Of a DNA stretch of 52,522 nt, positions 24,386-33,745 are shown in pieces; the stretch's first letter is position 1; the number at the start of each line of letters is the position of its first letter. The position numbers and the translations under genes were made by a program. Under the pieces are notes generated by a model. It was not told the origin of the DNA and ran no database searches. It was given only the letters and a program-made list of their open reading frames with translations. This DNA is from Burkholderia sp. E7m39 (GTDB taxonomy: Bacteria > Pseudomonadota > Gammaproteobacteria > Burkholderiales > Burkholderiaceae), in the NCBI GenBank assembly GCA_001319865.1, contig BBSL01000346.1:1-52522 (forward strand), read 5' to 3'.

Positions 24386-24774
24386 TTCCACCTCCATCGT
24401 CGTCACCCAGGCATCGTAGCACTTATGTCAGGTTAGACGAAGTGGACAGGAACAGCACGGCTTTGCGGCCTCGTTAAGCGATTGCGTAGCATCGGCGAGA
24501 CGGGACGCGGCCCGCAGGCCGCACACCGATGGACCCATTCGAAGGCAAACGCCGCTGCACAGTGGCATGCCCGGATGTACTCTGCGGCGCCGACCGCCGC
24601 GTGACCGCCTCCATGCTCGGAATGACTGCATCTTCGAATGGCTTCCATTTTCTATAACGGTCGTGCGCAAATCCGTCTGAACCCGGGTTTGCCCCAATAC
24701 CGCACATGATGCCCGCGCGGCGCGCGTGCATACATGCAGTACGATGGGCTGAATTCATAACGGGAAGCAAAGCC
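24386..24774. other. Gap before the DUF72 gene
   Basis: A 389 bp region between the divergent hypothetical gene and the DUF72 gene. Short open frames on the minus strand have no family resemblance. No RNA or repeat is evident. Confidence 0.45.
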
Positions 24775-25674
24775 ATGTCGATCGAAGTCGGGACGGCGTC
24801 ATGGACGGACGCCACGCTCATCAAGTCGGGCCGCTTTTATCCGAAAGGGTGCACGAGCGCGGAGGCGCGGCTGCGTTTCTATGCGAGCCAGTTCCCGATG
24901 GTCGAGGTGGACGCGTCGTACTACGCGATGCCGAGCGCGACGACCAGCGCGCAATGGGCCGCGCGCACGCCCGAGCATTTCACCTTCAACGTGAAAGCGT
25001 TCCGGCTTTTCACCGGGCACCAGACCGAGCGCAAATTCTTCCCGCCCGACATCCAACCGCTTCTTCCGCAGAACGACAAGAGAAATCTGTACTACCGCGA
25101 CATACCGCCCGATATCGTCGACGAGATATGGCGGCGTTTTTTCGAAGCGCTCGAGCCATTGCGCGCGGCGGGCAAGCTCGGTGCCGTGCTGTTCCAATTC
25201 GCGCCGTGGATTTCCACCGCGCCGCGCGATCAGGCGCACGTGCGGCATTGCGCCAGCCGGATGGCGAGCTGGCTGACGGCATTCGAATTCCGCAACGCGA
25301 CATGGTTCGACGAGCGGCACCGCGATTCGACGCTCGCATTCGAGCGCGAACACGGCCTCGTGCACGTCGTGATGGACGCGCCAGAAGGCGTGTCGAATCG
25401 CGCGCATACCGTGTGGGAAGCGACCTCGCCGGAACTCGTGATCGTGCGCATGCACGGCCGCAATGCGGACACCTGGAGCGGCAGCACGACGGCAGCAGGC
25501 CGCTTCAACTACGACTATTCGGAGCGCGAACTCGAAGACATCGCCGGGCCCGTGCGCGAGATCGCCAAACGCGCGGGCCGCACGCATGTGGTTTTCAACA
25601 ACTGCTTTGAAGACGCCGCGCAGCGCAATGCGCATTCGATGATCCGCATCCTGCAGCAAGAGCGCTTCGCCTAA
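24775..25674 (+). CDS. DUF72 domain protein (YecE-like)
   Basis: A 299-residue TIM-barrel-like protein of the DUF72/YecE family. Family marks are the opening IEVGTASWTD, FYPKG, the segment YASQFPMVEVDASYY and, later, FEFRNATWF and a terminal VFNNCFEDAAQRNA. The family is widespread, structurally similar to xylose isomerase-like barrels, and without established biochemistry. Start ATG 24775 is chosen because MSIEVGTASW is the family N-terminus; the frame continues upstream without similarity. It is a single gene. Confidence 0.9.
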   Translation: MSIEVGTASWTDATLIKSGRFYPKGCTSAEARLRFYASQFPMVEVDASYYAMPSATTSAQWAARTPEHFTFNVKAFRLFTGHQTERKFFPPDIQPLLPQNDKRNLYYRDIPPDIVDEIWRRFFEALEPLRAAGKLGAVLFQFAPWISTAPRDQAHVRHCASRMASWLTAFEFRNATWFDERHRDSTLAFEREHGLVHVVMDAPEGVSNRAHTVWEATSPELVIVRMHGRNADTWSGSTTAAGRFNYDYSERELEDIAGPVREIAKRAGRTHVVFNNCFEDAAQRNAHSMIRILQQERFA

Positions 25675-25805
25675 GCGCGCAGCGTTTTCCGTTTGCAATT
25701 CACTTTCTATCGACTAGCCTCGTCTTATTCGAATCCATTACAAACCGCTTTCATAAGACGAAAAAGGCCCGCGATGCTCACGAGCAATCACAGCAAGGTG
25801 CGCCG

Positions 25806-27275
25806 ATGCTATTGACCGGCTACGTGCAGGCGAGCGCACCGGGCATCGTGCAATTGTGGGTCGGCGTATTCGGCGTGGCGGCGCCGCCCGCGCTGCAGGT
25901 GTCGATCGACCGGCAAGTCGCGAATCCGCTTGCCGCGCCGCAGTTCTTTCCCATCCGCGATTTCAGCGTCGACGGCGCGGGGCAACCGGTCAATCACCAA
26001 TGCGTGCTGCGTTTCAAGGTGTCGGACGAATCGCGGCCGCGCCAGATTCGCATCGATGCGGGCGGCGAGTCATTCGAATTCGCGAGCACGTCGCTGCCGA
26101 AAGCCGTGCCGACGCTGATGGACGGCAGCTTCAACATCCTGTTGTCGTCGTGCTATTCGCAACCCGAGGATGTGAACGGGTTGCTCGGCACGATCGTCTC
26201 GCAGATCAAGGTGCAACCGCATCTGACCGTGCTGGCAGGCGACCAGGTCTATCTCGATCAGCCGCTCACGCAGCACGTGCCCGATCAGAATCCCGATCGC
26301 GCGCGGCTGCTCGCCAACAAGTACTACCTGAACTGGCTTTCCGGCGCGCTGCGTGTGCCGGGACTGCAAGCGGTGCTGGAGCGCGCACCCGTCGTGTGCA
26401 TCCCCGACGACCACGAGTTCTGGAACAACTACCCGTTTGCACAGAAGCAGTTGCCCGACACGTGGACGGATGCCTCGCGCCAGTTGCTCGGCGACACGGC
26501 GCGCGCGCTTTACGAGGACTATCAGATCGGCGGCGCGCCGGGCGGCGCGGGCGGCGCGATACGGCTCCACATCGAGCCGTTGATGATGCTGTTCGTCGAT
26601 ATGCGCTGCGACCGCGACAGCACGTTCAAGTCGCTGATGGGCCCGCAAGCCGTCGCCGAGATGCAGGCGTGGGAGAAAGATCTCGTCGATGCGCACGCGG
26701 CGGGGCGGCCTGCCGTCGGTCTGCTCGCGTCCGGACAGGCGCTCTTCATCGATCCGCCCGACACCGACTGGCGCAAGAAAACCTTCGACGCCGAAATGCC
26801 GAACTATGCGCAGTTCGACGTGTTGCAGGCGACGCTAGGCCGGCTCGCGGACAATGGCATTCCCGTCGTCTACCTGACGGGCGACGTGCACTGGGGACGC
26901 GTCGCGTCGGGCCGCGACCTGCAGACGGGTACGGCGCTGTATGAAGTGATTTCGTCGCCGTCGCGGCTGATTCGCGTGCCGTTTCTCGACACGGCGAAAG
27001 AAGCCGTCAACGCCGTCAAAGGCATTTTCGGCCCGCGCAACGCGTGGCCGCGCCACGCCGATCCCGATCCCGTACCCGACCGCTTCGGCATCAATCATCG
27101 CTTCGCGATCAACCAGGAATTCGGCCACCGCGGCGATCAGGTGGCGATAGTGTCGTTCACGCGCGTGGGCAGCGGCGTGGACATGCAGGTCAGCTACTAC
27201 GGCATTTCCAGCGACAAGACGATTTCGCAATCCGTATCCACGACGCGCTTCGAATTGCGGGCGCGCGCCAATTAA
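25806..27275 (+). CDS. PhoD-like metallophosphatase
   Basis: A 489-residue protein with metallophosphoesterase motifs of the alkaline phosphatase D family: LAGDQVYLDQP (residues 143-153), PDDHEFWNNYP (200-210) and LTGDVHWGR (357-365), which bind the metal pair. PhoD enzymes hydrolyse phosphomonoesters or diesters. Unlike secreted PhoD there is no Tat or Sec signal, so this form is probably cytoplasmic. The first ~100 residues form a beta-rich N-terminal domain. The next gene begins 14 bp later, indicating an operon with the unknown 277-residue protein. Confidence 0.85.
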   Translation: MLLTGYVQASAPGIVQLWVGVFGVAAPPALQVSIDRQVANPLAAPQFFPIRDFSVDGAGQPVNHQCVLRFKVSDESRPRQIRIDAGGESFEFASTSLPKAVPTLMDGSFNILLSSCYSQPEDVNGLLGTIVSQIKVQPHLTVLAGDQVYLDQPLTQHVPDQNPDRARLLANKYYLNWLSGALRVPGLQAVLERAPVVCIPDDHEFWNNYPFAQKQLPDTWTDASRQLLGDTARALYEDYQIGGAPGGAGGAIRLHIEPLMMLFVDMRCDRDSTFKSLMGPQAVAEMQAWEKDLVDAHAAGRPAVGLLASGQALFIDPPDTDWRKKTFDAEMPNYAQFDVLQATLGRLADNGIPVVYLTGDVHWGRVASGRDLQTGTALYEVISSPSRLIRVPFLDTAKEAVNAVKGIFGPRNAWPRHADPDPVPDRFGINHRFAINQEFGHRGDQVAIVSFTRVGSGVDMQVSYYGISSDKTISQSVSTTRFELRARAN

Positions 27276-27289
27276 AAGAGGCGAGAGCC

Positions 27290-28123
27290 ATGCTCAAAAT
27301 CGTACGTTCGACGACGACGCAATCGAATCCGCAGTTCACGCCATTCGAGCGCAACGCGGGCGAGAGCAACACCGCGTGGGGCGAGCGCGCGGTGCTCGAC
27401 ATGCAGGCGGGCGGCCCCGACGCATGGACGTATGTGGTGCTGCTTGGCGGCAGCGATACGCTGGCGTTTCGCGTGCGCATCGCGCAGTCGCATCTGCGTC
27501 ACGACATGCTGCCGTCGTTCTGGTCCGAGTCGATTCTGGTCAGGCTGGCAGGCGCGACGCTCGCGCATGCCGAAGCACTGCACGTCCCTTTGCATCAGCC
27601 GGAAGGGCCGGCATTTGCGGCGCGCGTGAACGGCGTGGTTGCGCGTCCGCTGACGGACTTCGACGACACGGCGCGCTTTCCTAACATCGCTGTGATTGCA
27701 TTGCCCATTGCGCAGGACAAGGTGGTCGGCAAGGTCGACAGCTTCCGGCAGTCGCGCGCGACGCTCGATGCGCTCGAACACGTGTTGCGCTGGCTTGCGT
27801 ATGCATGGGGCGCAGCGCGCACGCCGAACCCGCTGCACGACAACTACGGCTTGCCGTCGACGTGCATGATCGAGACCGTGTGCGCCGCCGCCAATTTCGA
27901 TCTGACGCCGGGACTCGAATCGCGCGCGTCATGTCCTGAAGCAATCTGGGCCGCGGCGAACTACTGGCATGAGTACTTCGAGAAATTCAACGGGCGCGAG
28001 CCGATAGGCCGCTATACGACGCCTCACACGTATCCCATCGAAGAGCCTGCCGCGCCCGCTGCGCCCTCCGCATCGACTCCTTCGCCGACCGCTTCAAAGC
28101 CTGACAAGCGCAAGAAAAAATGA
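27290..28123 (+). CDS. Unknown protein paired with PhoD-like gene
   Basis: A 277-residue protein I do not recognise. It has no signal peptide or membrane segment; the middle shows ALPIAQDKVVGKVDSFRQSR, and there is a Cys-containing stretch LPSTCMIETVCAAANFDLTP near residues 189-208. The last 40 residues are Pro/Ala-rich and end in a lysine run (DKRKKK), likely disordered. It follows the phosphatase gene by 14 bp, so a shared function is likely. It converges on the PBP1A gene, 9 bp apart. Confidence 0.8.
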   Translation: MLKIVRSTTTQSNPQFTPFERNAGESNTAWGERAVLDMQAGGPDAWTYVVLLGGSDTLAFRVRIAQSHLRHDMLPSFWSESILVRLAGATLAHAEALHVPLHQPEGPAFAARVNGVVARPLTDFDDTARFPNIAVIALPIAQDKVVGKVDSFRQSRATLDALEHVLRWLAYAWGAARTPNPLHDNYGLPSTCMIETVCAAANFDLTPGLESRASCPEAIWAAANYWHEYFEKFNGREPIGRYTTPHTYPIEEPAAPAAPSASTPSPTASKPDKRKKK

Positions 28124-28132
28124 ACAACGGAT

Positions 28133-30553
28133 TCAAGGCTGCGATGCGTTCGCCGGGCTTGCGGCGGGTGTCGATGCCAACGCGGGCGCTTGCGCGTCGC
28201 TATTGACATTGACGGCAGCGGACGCGCTCGCGGCCGCGCCCGGCTCGCCCGGCAACGGCAGAATGGGCGGCTGCGACGCCGCGGGCGACACGATCTGCGG
28301 CGGTTCGATGTCGGTGGGCGCGGACGCTTCGACAGCGGGCGAAGCGCTCGCCACCACGGGCGCAGCCGGTGCCGGACGCGGCTTCACGCGGGGCGCCGGC
28401 GCAGCCGTTTCAGGCTTGCGCGTCGACGGAAAAAGATACTGCCCCCACGCGCGCAGCTTCTCGCGCAACGTATCGAATAGGCCGGGCGGCGGCTCCTGCG
28501 CGAACTTCGCGCGCGGATCGACGAGACGCGAGCGCAACGAACGCTGGAAGAAGTCGCCGACGATCGGCAACGCGCTGTGCGCGCCCTGCCCCCAATAGTC
28601 GCTGCGCAGCGTGACGCGGCTGTCGTTGAAGCCGACCCACGCGCCCGCCACGAGCTGCGGATGCATCAGGATGAACCAGCCATCCGCGTTGTCCTGCGTC
28701 GTGCCCGTCTTGCCCGCGACGTCGGCGCGGATGCCGAAGCGCGTGCGGATCGCCGAGCCCGTGCCCTTGTTGACGACGGAGCGCATCACGTCGAGCAAGG
28801 TCTGCGCGCTCGCCACCGGCATGACGCGATCGGCGCGCGAAGGTTGGAACTCGGCGAGCGTTTCGCCCTTGCGGTCCTCGATGCGCGTGACGAGCATCGG
28901 CGCGACGTACGCGCCTTCGTTCGCGATCGTGCCGTACGACGACACCATCTCTTTCAGCGTGACGGGGCTCGTGCCCAACGCGAGCGACGGCACGGCGTCG
29001 AGCTCGCTTTCGCGCACGCCCATCGCTCGTGCGAGGCGCGCGACCTTGGCGGGACCGACGGTCTCCATCAGTTGCGCGGTGATACGGTTGCGCGAATAGG
29101 CGAGGCCGTCGCGCAGCGTGATCGGCCGGCCGCTTGGCGCGTCTTCGTCGCTGGGCTTCCAGATTTCACCGCCTTTCAGCGGAATTTCGACAGCCTGATC
29201 GGGGAAGGTGTCGTCGGGCTTCGCGCCTTGTTCGAACGCCGCGCCGTACACGAACGGCTTGAACGTCGAGCCCGGCTGACGCCGCGCCTGCGACACGTGA
29301 TCGTACTGATCCTGCGTGAAATCGCGGCTGCCGACCCACGCCTTGATTTCGCCCGTGCGCGGGTCCATCGCGACGAATGCGGCCTGTACGCGCGTCTTGC
29401 TATCGCACAGCGACTTCATGAAGGCATGATCCGCCGACAGATGCTTGAGCGCGTCGCCATCGCTGACGCCGGATTCTCTCGCGCTGCGATACTCGGGTGT
29501 CTCGCGAATGAATGCGTCGAACAAATCCTTGTGACCGGTGCATGCGCCGCGCGCATTCCATGCGGCATTCGCGATCGACTGCAACTGGTTGCCTTGCAGC
29601 GTCAGTGCCTGCGTCGCCATGGTTTGCAGACGCGCGTCGATCGTCGTGCGAACGATGAGCCCATCGGAATAGATGTTGTAGTCGTTCGCATCGGCCCATG
29701 AAATAAGCCACTTTTTCAGCTGTTGCGCGAAGTGCGGCGCGGGACCGGGCGGCTCCTGCTGTCGCTCGAAATCGACGCGCAGCGGCCTCGCCTTGAGCGC
29801 ATTGAATTGCGCGGGCGCGAGCCGCCCGTATTTCACCATCTGAGCGAGCACGATATTGCGCCGGTCGAGCGCGCGCTCCGGATTGATCACCGGGTTGTAG
29901 TAGCTGTTGCCCTTCAGCATGCCGATCAGCGTGGCGCTTTCTAGCACGGTAAGATTGTCGGCGGACTTGTCGAAATACGTGCGCGCCGCCATTTCGATGC
30001 CGTAGGCGTTGTAGAGAAACGGCACCGTGTTCAGGTACGTTTCGAGAATCTCGCTCTTTGTATAGACGGCCTCGATCTTGAACGCCGTGATGGCTTCCTT
30101 GATCTTGCGCGTGAGCGTCGGCGCGCGGCCGATGTCGTCAGGATAGAGATTGCGCGCGAGCTGCTGCGTGATCGTGGAGCCGCCCTGGCGGTCGCCCGAA
30201 AACGTATGCAGCGCCGCGCCTGCCGTGCGCTTGAAGTCGATACCGTGGTGCTCGTAAAAGCGGTGGTCTTCAGTGGAGATCAACGCGTCCACCACGTGCG
30301 GCGAGATGTCGGAAAGCTTCATCCAGACGCGGTTGGTCGGCTTGAATTCGGCGAGCAGCTTGCCGTCGGCGGAATAGATTTGCGCGGGCTGCTCGATCTT
30401 CGCCTTGCGAATATCCCCGATACCCGGCGTGAACGGAATCAGGATCAGCACATAGAGCAGCACGAGCGCGGGAATCGCGGCAACGGACAGCGCCGCGCCG
30501 CGCCATGTCGGATGACGCAAACGTTGCACGGCGCTCATGGTGAGCGGCTGCAT
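28133..30553 (-). CDS. mrcA: Penicillin-binding protein 1A (bifunctional)
   Basis: An 806-residue class A PBP that polymerises and cross-links peptidoglycan. One N-terminal membrane anchor (about 22-44) precedes the glycosyltransferase domain with EDHRFYEHHG (95-104) and GGSTITQQ (124-131). The transpeptidase has SxxK at Ser429-Lys432 (PGSTFKPF), SRN (487-489) and KTGTT (615-619). The final ~80 residues are a Pro/Ala/Ser-rich tail. ATG 30553 is chosen; ATG 30538 is an alternative and the frame is open to 30712 without similarity. PBP1A genes are often beside pilM in this group, but here it is flanked by unrelated genes, so it may be a second PBP1A-type paralogue. The symbol is by family. Confidence 0.92.
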   Translation of the reverse strand: MQPLTMSAVQRLRHPTWRGAALSVAAIPALVLLYVLILIPFTPGIGDIRKAKIEQPAQIYSADGKLLAEFKPTNRVWMKLSDISPHVVDALISTEDHRFYEHHGIDFKRTAGAALHTFSGDRQGGSTITQQLARNLYPDDIGRAPTLTRKIKEAITAFKIEAVYTKSEILETYLNTVPFLYNAYGIEMAARTYFDKSADNLTVLESATLIGMLKGNSYYNPVINPERALDRRNIVLAQMVKYGRLAPAQFNALKARPLRVDFERQQEPPGPAPHFAQQLKKWLISWADANDYNIYSDGLIVRTTIDARLQTMATQALTLQGNQLQSIANAAWNARGACTGHKDLFDAFIRETPEYRSARESGVSDGDALKHLSADHAFMKSLCDSKTRVQAAFVAMDPRTGEIKAWVGSRDFTQDQYDHVSQARRQPGSTFKPFVYGAAFEQGAKPDDTFPDQAVEIPLKGGEIWKPSDEDAPSGRPITLRDGLAYSRNRITAQLMETVGPAKVARLARAMGVRESELDAVPSLALGTSPVTLKEMVSSYGTIANEGAYVAPMLVTRIEDRKGETLAEFQPSRADRVMPVASAQTLLDVMRSVVNKGTGSAIRTRFGIRADVAGKTGTTQDNADGWFILMHPQLVAGAWVGFNDSRVTLRSDYWGQGAHSALPIVGDFFQRSLRSRLVDPRAKFAQEPPPGLFDTLREKLRAWGQYLFPSTRKPETAAPAPRVKPRPAPAAPVVASASPAVEASAPTDIEPPQIVSPAASQPPILPLPGEPGAAASASAAVNVNSDAQAPALASTPAASPANASQP

Positions 30554-30710
30554 AAGGGCCCATGCCCTTGCGGATACTTTCTGGAGAAACGACAGGATCG
30601 AGCGTCCCACGCTAACGCACCATCGGCAGAAAAGGCTGCATCCTACCAAAACAGCGTGGACGTATAAGCGTTTTGCAAGAATCGGCGGATCGGCGCTCAC
30701 GCGAAGGCGC

Positions 30711-30746
30711 AAAAAAAAACGGCTGAACCTGCGAACCGGTTCAGCC
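30711..30746 (-). terminator. Rho-independent terminator after the symporter gene
   Basis: On the minus strand, GGCTGAACC/GGTTCAGCC (9 bp stem) is followed by C and G and then nine T. It ends the mctP-like transcript and lies just upstream of PBP1A. Confidence 0.9.
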
Positions 30747-30773
30747 GCTGCGTTTGCGATGCCAGGCGCTATG

Positions 30774-32249
30774 TCAGGCGTGCGCGCGCTTCGTCGTCAC
30801 CGTCGACACGACGAACGTCACCGCGATATTGATGACGAGCGCGATCAGGCCGATGTACAGCGGCCACGTCGAACCGCCGACATGCAGCGCGAACACGGGC
30901 TTGAGCCCTTGAGAAATGGCGAGGCCCGTGCCCACCACGATCCCCACCAGCCAGCCGAGGAACAGCCCCGGCGTGTTCAGACGGCGCGTGTACAGCGTGA
31001 ACACGATGGCCGGGAAAATCTGCAGAATCCACACGCCGCCGAGCAGTTGCAGGTCGATTGCGTATTGCGTCGGCAGGAACACGATGAAGAGCAGCGCGCC
31101 GAACTTCACGACGAGCGACACGATCTTCGCCGTGGAGGCTTCCTGCGCCCCGCTCATGTTCGGCGACACCAGCGGACGCCACAGGTTGCGCGTGAACAGA
31201 TTGGCCGCGCCGATCGACATGATGGCTGCCGGCACCAGCGCGCTGATCGCAATGGCCGCCGCCGCGAACCCCACGAACCACGATGGGAACAGCGTGCCGA
31301 ACAGTGCCGGCACGATGTCGGAGGCCGATTTCACATGCACGCCCCCGGCAATCGCCATGTAGCCGAGCAACGCGATCAGGCCGAGCAGCAGCGTGTAAGC
31401 CGGCAGAAAGATCGCGTTCTTGCGCACCGTCTGCGCGGACGACGACGACAGCACGGCTGTCATCGTGTGCGGATACATGAAGGCCGCGAGCGCCGAGCCC
31501 AACGCCAGCGAGGCATACGCGGTGAACTGCGTGGGCTTCAGGATGATGCCCGTCGCGCCGCCCTTCGCCTGGAAGTACTGGTCGGCTGCGTCGAACACGT
31601 GGCCGTAGCCGCCGAGCTTCTGCGGAATCAGCCACACCGCCGCGATCACGACGATATAGATCATGATGTCCTTGACGAACGCGATCATCGCGGGCGCACG
31701 CAGGCCGCTCGTATACGTATAGAGCGCGAGGATGATGAACGCGATGATCAGCGGCGCTTCGCCCGTCACGCCGAGGCCCTTGATCACGACCTGCATGCCC
31801 ACCAGCTGCAGCGCGATGTACGGCATCGTCGCGACGATGCCGGTGAGCGCGACGGCGGCGGGGAACCACTTGCCGCCATATTCGCCGTGCACGTAGTCGG
31901 CGGCCGTGATGTGGTTCTTCGCGTGCGCGATCTTCCACAGCTTGGGCATCACCGCGAACACGAACGGATAGACGATGATCGTGTACGGCAGCGCGAAGAA
32001 ACCGTAAGCGCCGACGGAATACACCAGGGCGGGCACGGCGATCACCGTATAGGCCGTATAGAAATCGCCGCCGACGAGGAACCACGAGATGACTACGCCG
32101 AACTGCCGGCCGCCGAGCCCCCATTCGTGCAGCTGCGTGAGGTCGCCTGCTTTCCAGCGCGCCGCAACGAAACCGAGCACCGTGACGAGAAGGAAGAATG
32201 CGATGAAGACGGTCATCGCGACCGGGCTGATGGGATTGAGATCACTCAT
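30774..32249 (-). CDS. Sodium:solute symporter, MctP-type
   Basis: A 491-residue polytopic transporter of the solute:sodium symporter family, about 13 helices. Its closest pattern is MctP, a monocarboxylate (lactate, pyruvate, propionate, alanine) permease first described in Rhizobium leguminosarum. Visible family features are GLGGRQFGVVISWFLVGGD near residues 44-62 and GFAAAAIAISALVPAAIMSI near 322-341. The start overlaps the stop of the DUF3311 gene (ATGA), the standard two-gene arrangement for this symporter subgroup. Substrate is inferred. Confidence 0.9.
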   Translation of the reverse strand: MSDLNPISPVAMTVFIAFFLLVTVLGFVAARWKAGDLTQLHEWGLGGRQFGVVISWFLVGGDFYTAYTVIAVPALVYSVGAYGFFALPYTIIVYPFVFAVMPKLWKIAHAKNHITAADYVHGEYGGKWFPAAVALTGIVATMPYIALQLVGMQVVIKGLGVTGEAPLIIAFIILALYTYTSGLRAPAMIAFVKDIMIYIVVIAAVWLIPQKLGGYGHVFDAADQYFQAKGGATGIILKPTQFTAYASLALGSALAAFMYPHTMTAVLSSSSAQTVRKNAIFLPAYTLLLGLIALLGYMAIAGGVHVKSASDIVPALFGTLFPSWFVGFAAAAIAISALVPAAIMSIGAANLFTRNLWRPLVSPNMSGAQEASTAKIVSLVVKFGALLFIVFLPTQYAIDLQLLGGVWILQIFPAIVFTLYTRRLNTPGLFLGWLVGIVVGTGLAISQGLKPVFALHVGGSTWPLYIGLIALVINIAVTFVVSTVTTKRAHA

Positions 32250-32443
32250 TTAAGACCCCGGTACACGACGTAGATCAGCAGCGACGTGAGCGGAACCCAC
32301 AGAAACTGATACCAGTAGAAGAAAGGAAAGCCGGCGAATGACGGGCGCGTATCGTTATAGAAGGGCAGCCACAGCAACGCGATATAGGGGATCAGCAAGA
32401 TGAGCCAGAGCCATGAACGGCCGGCCGGTTCGGTAGGTTCCAC
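32246..32443 (-). CDS. DUF3311 small membrane protein
   Basis: A 65-residue protein with two hydrophobic segments (LWLILLIPYIALLWLPFY and FYWYQFLWVPLTSLLIYVV), the DUF3311 pattern. Members are encoded directly upstream of MctP-type symporters and are probably accessory subunits. The GTG at 32443 with GAGGGA upstream is the best start; earlier in-frame ATGs would add a basic extension without family support. The 4 bp overlap with the symporter gene points to coupled translation. The 217 bp upstream to the LysR gene holds no other feature. Confidence 0.85.
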   Translation of the reverse strand: MEPTEPAGRSWLWLILLIPYIALLWLPFYNDTRPSFAGFPFFYWYQFLWVPLTSLLIYVVYRGLK

Positions 32444-32660
32444 GATTGTCCCTCTTTGGTCTATCTGATTGATTCGCTTTGCGGGCACGCGTTGCCGCGG
32501 TGCGTGCATGTGCACGCAAGAGCGGGCCCCTCAAAGGTACGCGCATTATCTGCGAAATCGCTCATTGCTGCTCGCAGCGTAACGGTCCTTTGCGGGCAAA
32601 GGCTTGACTGCGCAACGCGCCTGATGCAACGCCCGATCAAATTGCCCGATTGCGTCGCGG

Positions 32661-33563
32661 CTATTTGCGGGTTGCTTCGCTAAAGGTCTTCGCAAAGCGG
32701 TCGCGCAGGAACTGCGTGAACGCACGTATCGTCACGGAGGCCTGCCGATGCTGCGGATAGACGGCATAAAGCGTCAGCGGCGGCGATACAAAATCGGCGA
32801 GCACTTCGATCAGCTTGCCGCTCGCGAGCGCATCGGCCACGATGAATTCGGGCAGACGCGCAATGCCCAGCCCTGCCACCGCGGCATCGCGGACCACTTC
32901 GCCGTTGTTCACGCGCAAGGGGCCGCGCACTTCGATGGTCTGGCTCGCGCCGTCGATACGGTACTCCCAGCCGCTGCGCCCCTCTTCTCCATACAGCAGG
33001 CACGAATGACGTGCGAGGTCGGCGGGCGTCGCGGGCGGGCGGCGAGCCTTGCGATAGGCGGGACTGCAACATGACACCATCCGCAGTTCGGCGAGCTTTT
33101 GCGCAATCAGCGTGGAGTCGGCCAGCGTGCCGATGCGCAATGCCATGTCGAAGCCTTCGCCCACCACGTCGACGACGCGATCGCTCAGTTCCATGTCGAC
33201 GCGCACGTCGGGATTCGCGCGCAGAAAGCCGGCGACGAGAGGCGACAGGTGGATCATTCCGAACGACATCGGCGCGCTCACGCGCAACAGCCCGCGCGGG
33301 TCCGAACGTCCCGACGACATCGCCTGCTCGGCGTCCTCCACTTCGCCGAGGATGCGCGCCGCGCGCTGATAGAACTCGTAGCCGAGGTCGGTCACCGCGA
33401 GCTTGCGCGTGTTGCGCACCAGCAGCCGCACGCCGAGGCTCGCTTCGAGCGCCATCACGCGGCGGCTGACGAACTGCTTCGACAGTTGCAGGCGGTTTGC
33501 CGCCGCCGTGAAATTGCGTGCGTCGACGGTCGCGACGAAGATTTTCAGGTCGTCCAGTTGCAT
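32661..33563 (-). CDS. LysR-type transcriptional regulator (CrgA-like)
   Basis: A 300-residue LysR protein with N-terminal winged helix (LKIFVATVDARNFTAAANRL, residues 6-25) and a type-2 periplasmic-binding effector domain. It is divergent from the pirin gene, with an inverted GTGACA/TGTCAC pair in the gap, so it likely regulates pirin-doxX in response to an electrophile or quinone, as is typical for pirin-linked LysR genes. The regulator's target is inferred from this arrangement. Confidence 0.9.
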   Translation of the reverse strand: MQLDDLKIFVATVDARNFTAAANRLQLSKQFVSRRVMALEASLGVRLLVRNTRKLAVTDLGYEFYQRAARILGEVEDAEQAMSSGRSDPRGLLRVSAPMSFGMIHLSPLVAGFLRANPDVRVDMELSDRVVDVVGEGFDMALRIGTLADSTLIAQKLAELRMVSCCSPAYRKARRPPATPADLARHSCLLYGEEGRSGWEYRIDGASQTIEVRGPLRVNNGEVVRDAAVAGLGIARLPEFIVADALASGKLIEVLADFVSPPLTLYAVYPQHRQASVTIRAFTQFLRDRFAKTFSEATRK

Positions 33564-33616
33564 GAGGTTTATCGCCCGGATTCATATACGTGCTTGCGCT
33601 GTTTGTCCACTCTATT

Positions 33617-33653
33617 GTGACAGTGATTCGCACTTGGTGCCGATTATTGTCAC
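33617..33653. promoter_or_regulatory. Candidate LysR operator between LysR and pirin
   Basis: GTGACA (33617-33622) and TGTCAC (33648-33653) are inverted copies within the divergent intergenic region, each followed by a similar CNTGATT sequence. The arrangement fits a LysR-type binding region, but no promoter consensus confirms it. Confidence 0.35.
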
Positions 33654-33745
33654 CCTGATTGACCTACACTTTCATCACTGCTTCTGACAACGGCGCCGCC
33701 GCTGCCAAGAGAGGCAAAAGCAATCGATAAATGGAGGTGGAAAAA

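Noticed and set aside
30537..32273. 578-codon plus-strand open frame
   Set aside because: Opposite to the MctP-type symporter; composition of charged repeats (RRHDERH-like) marks it as spurious.
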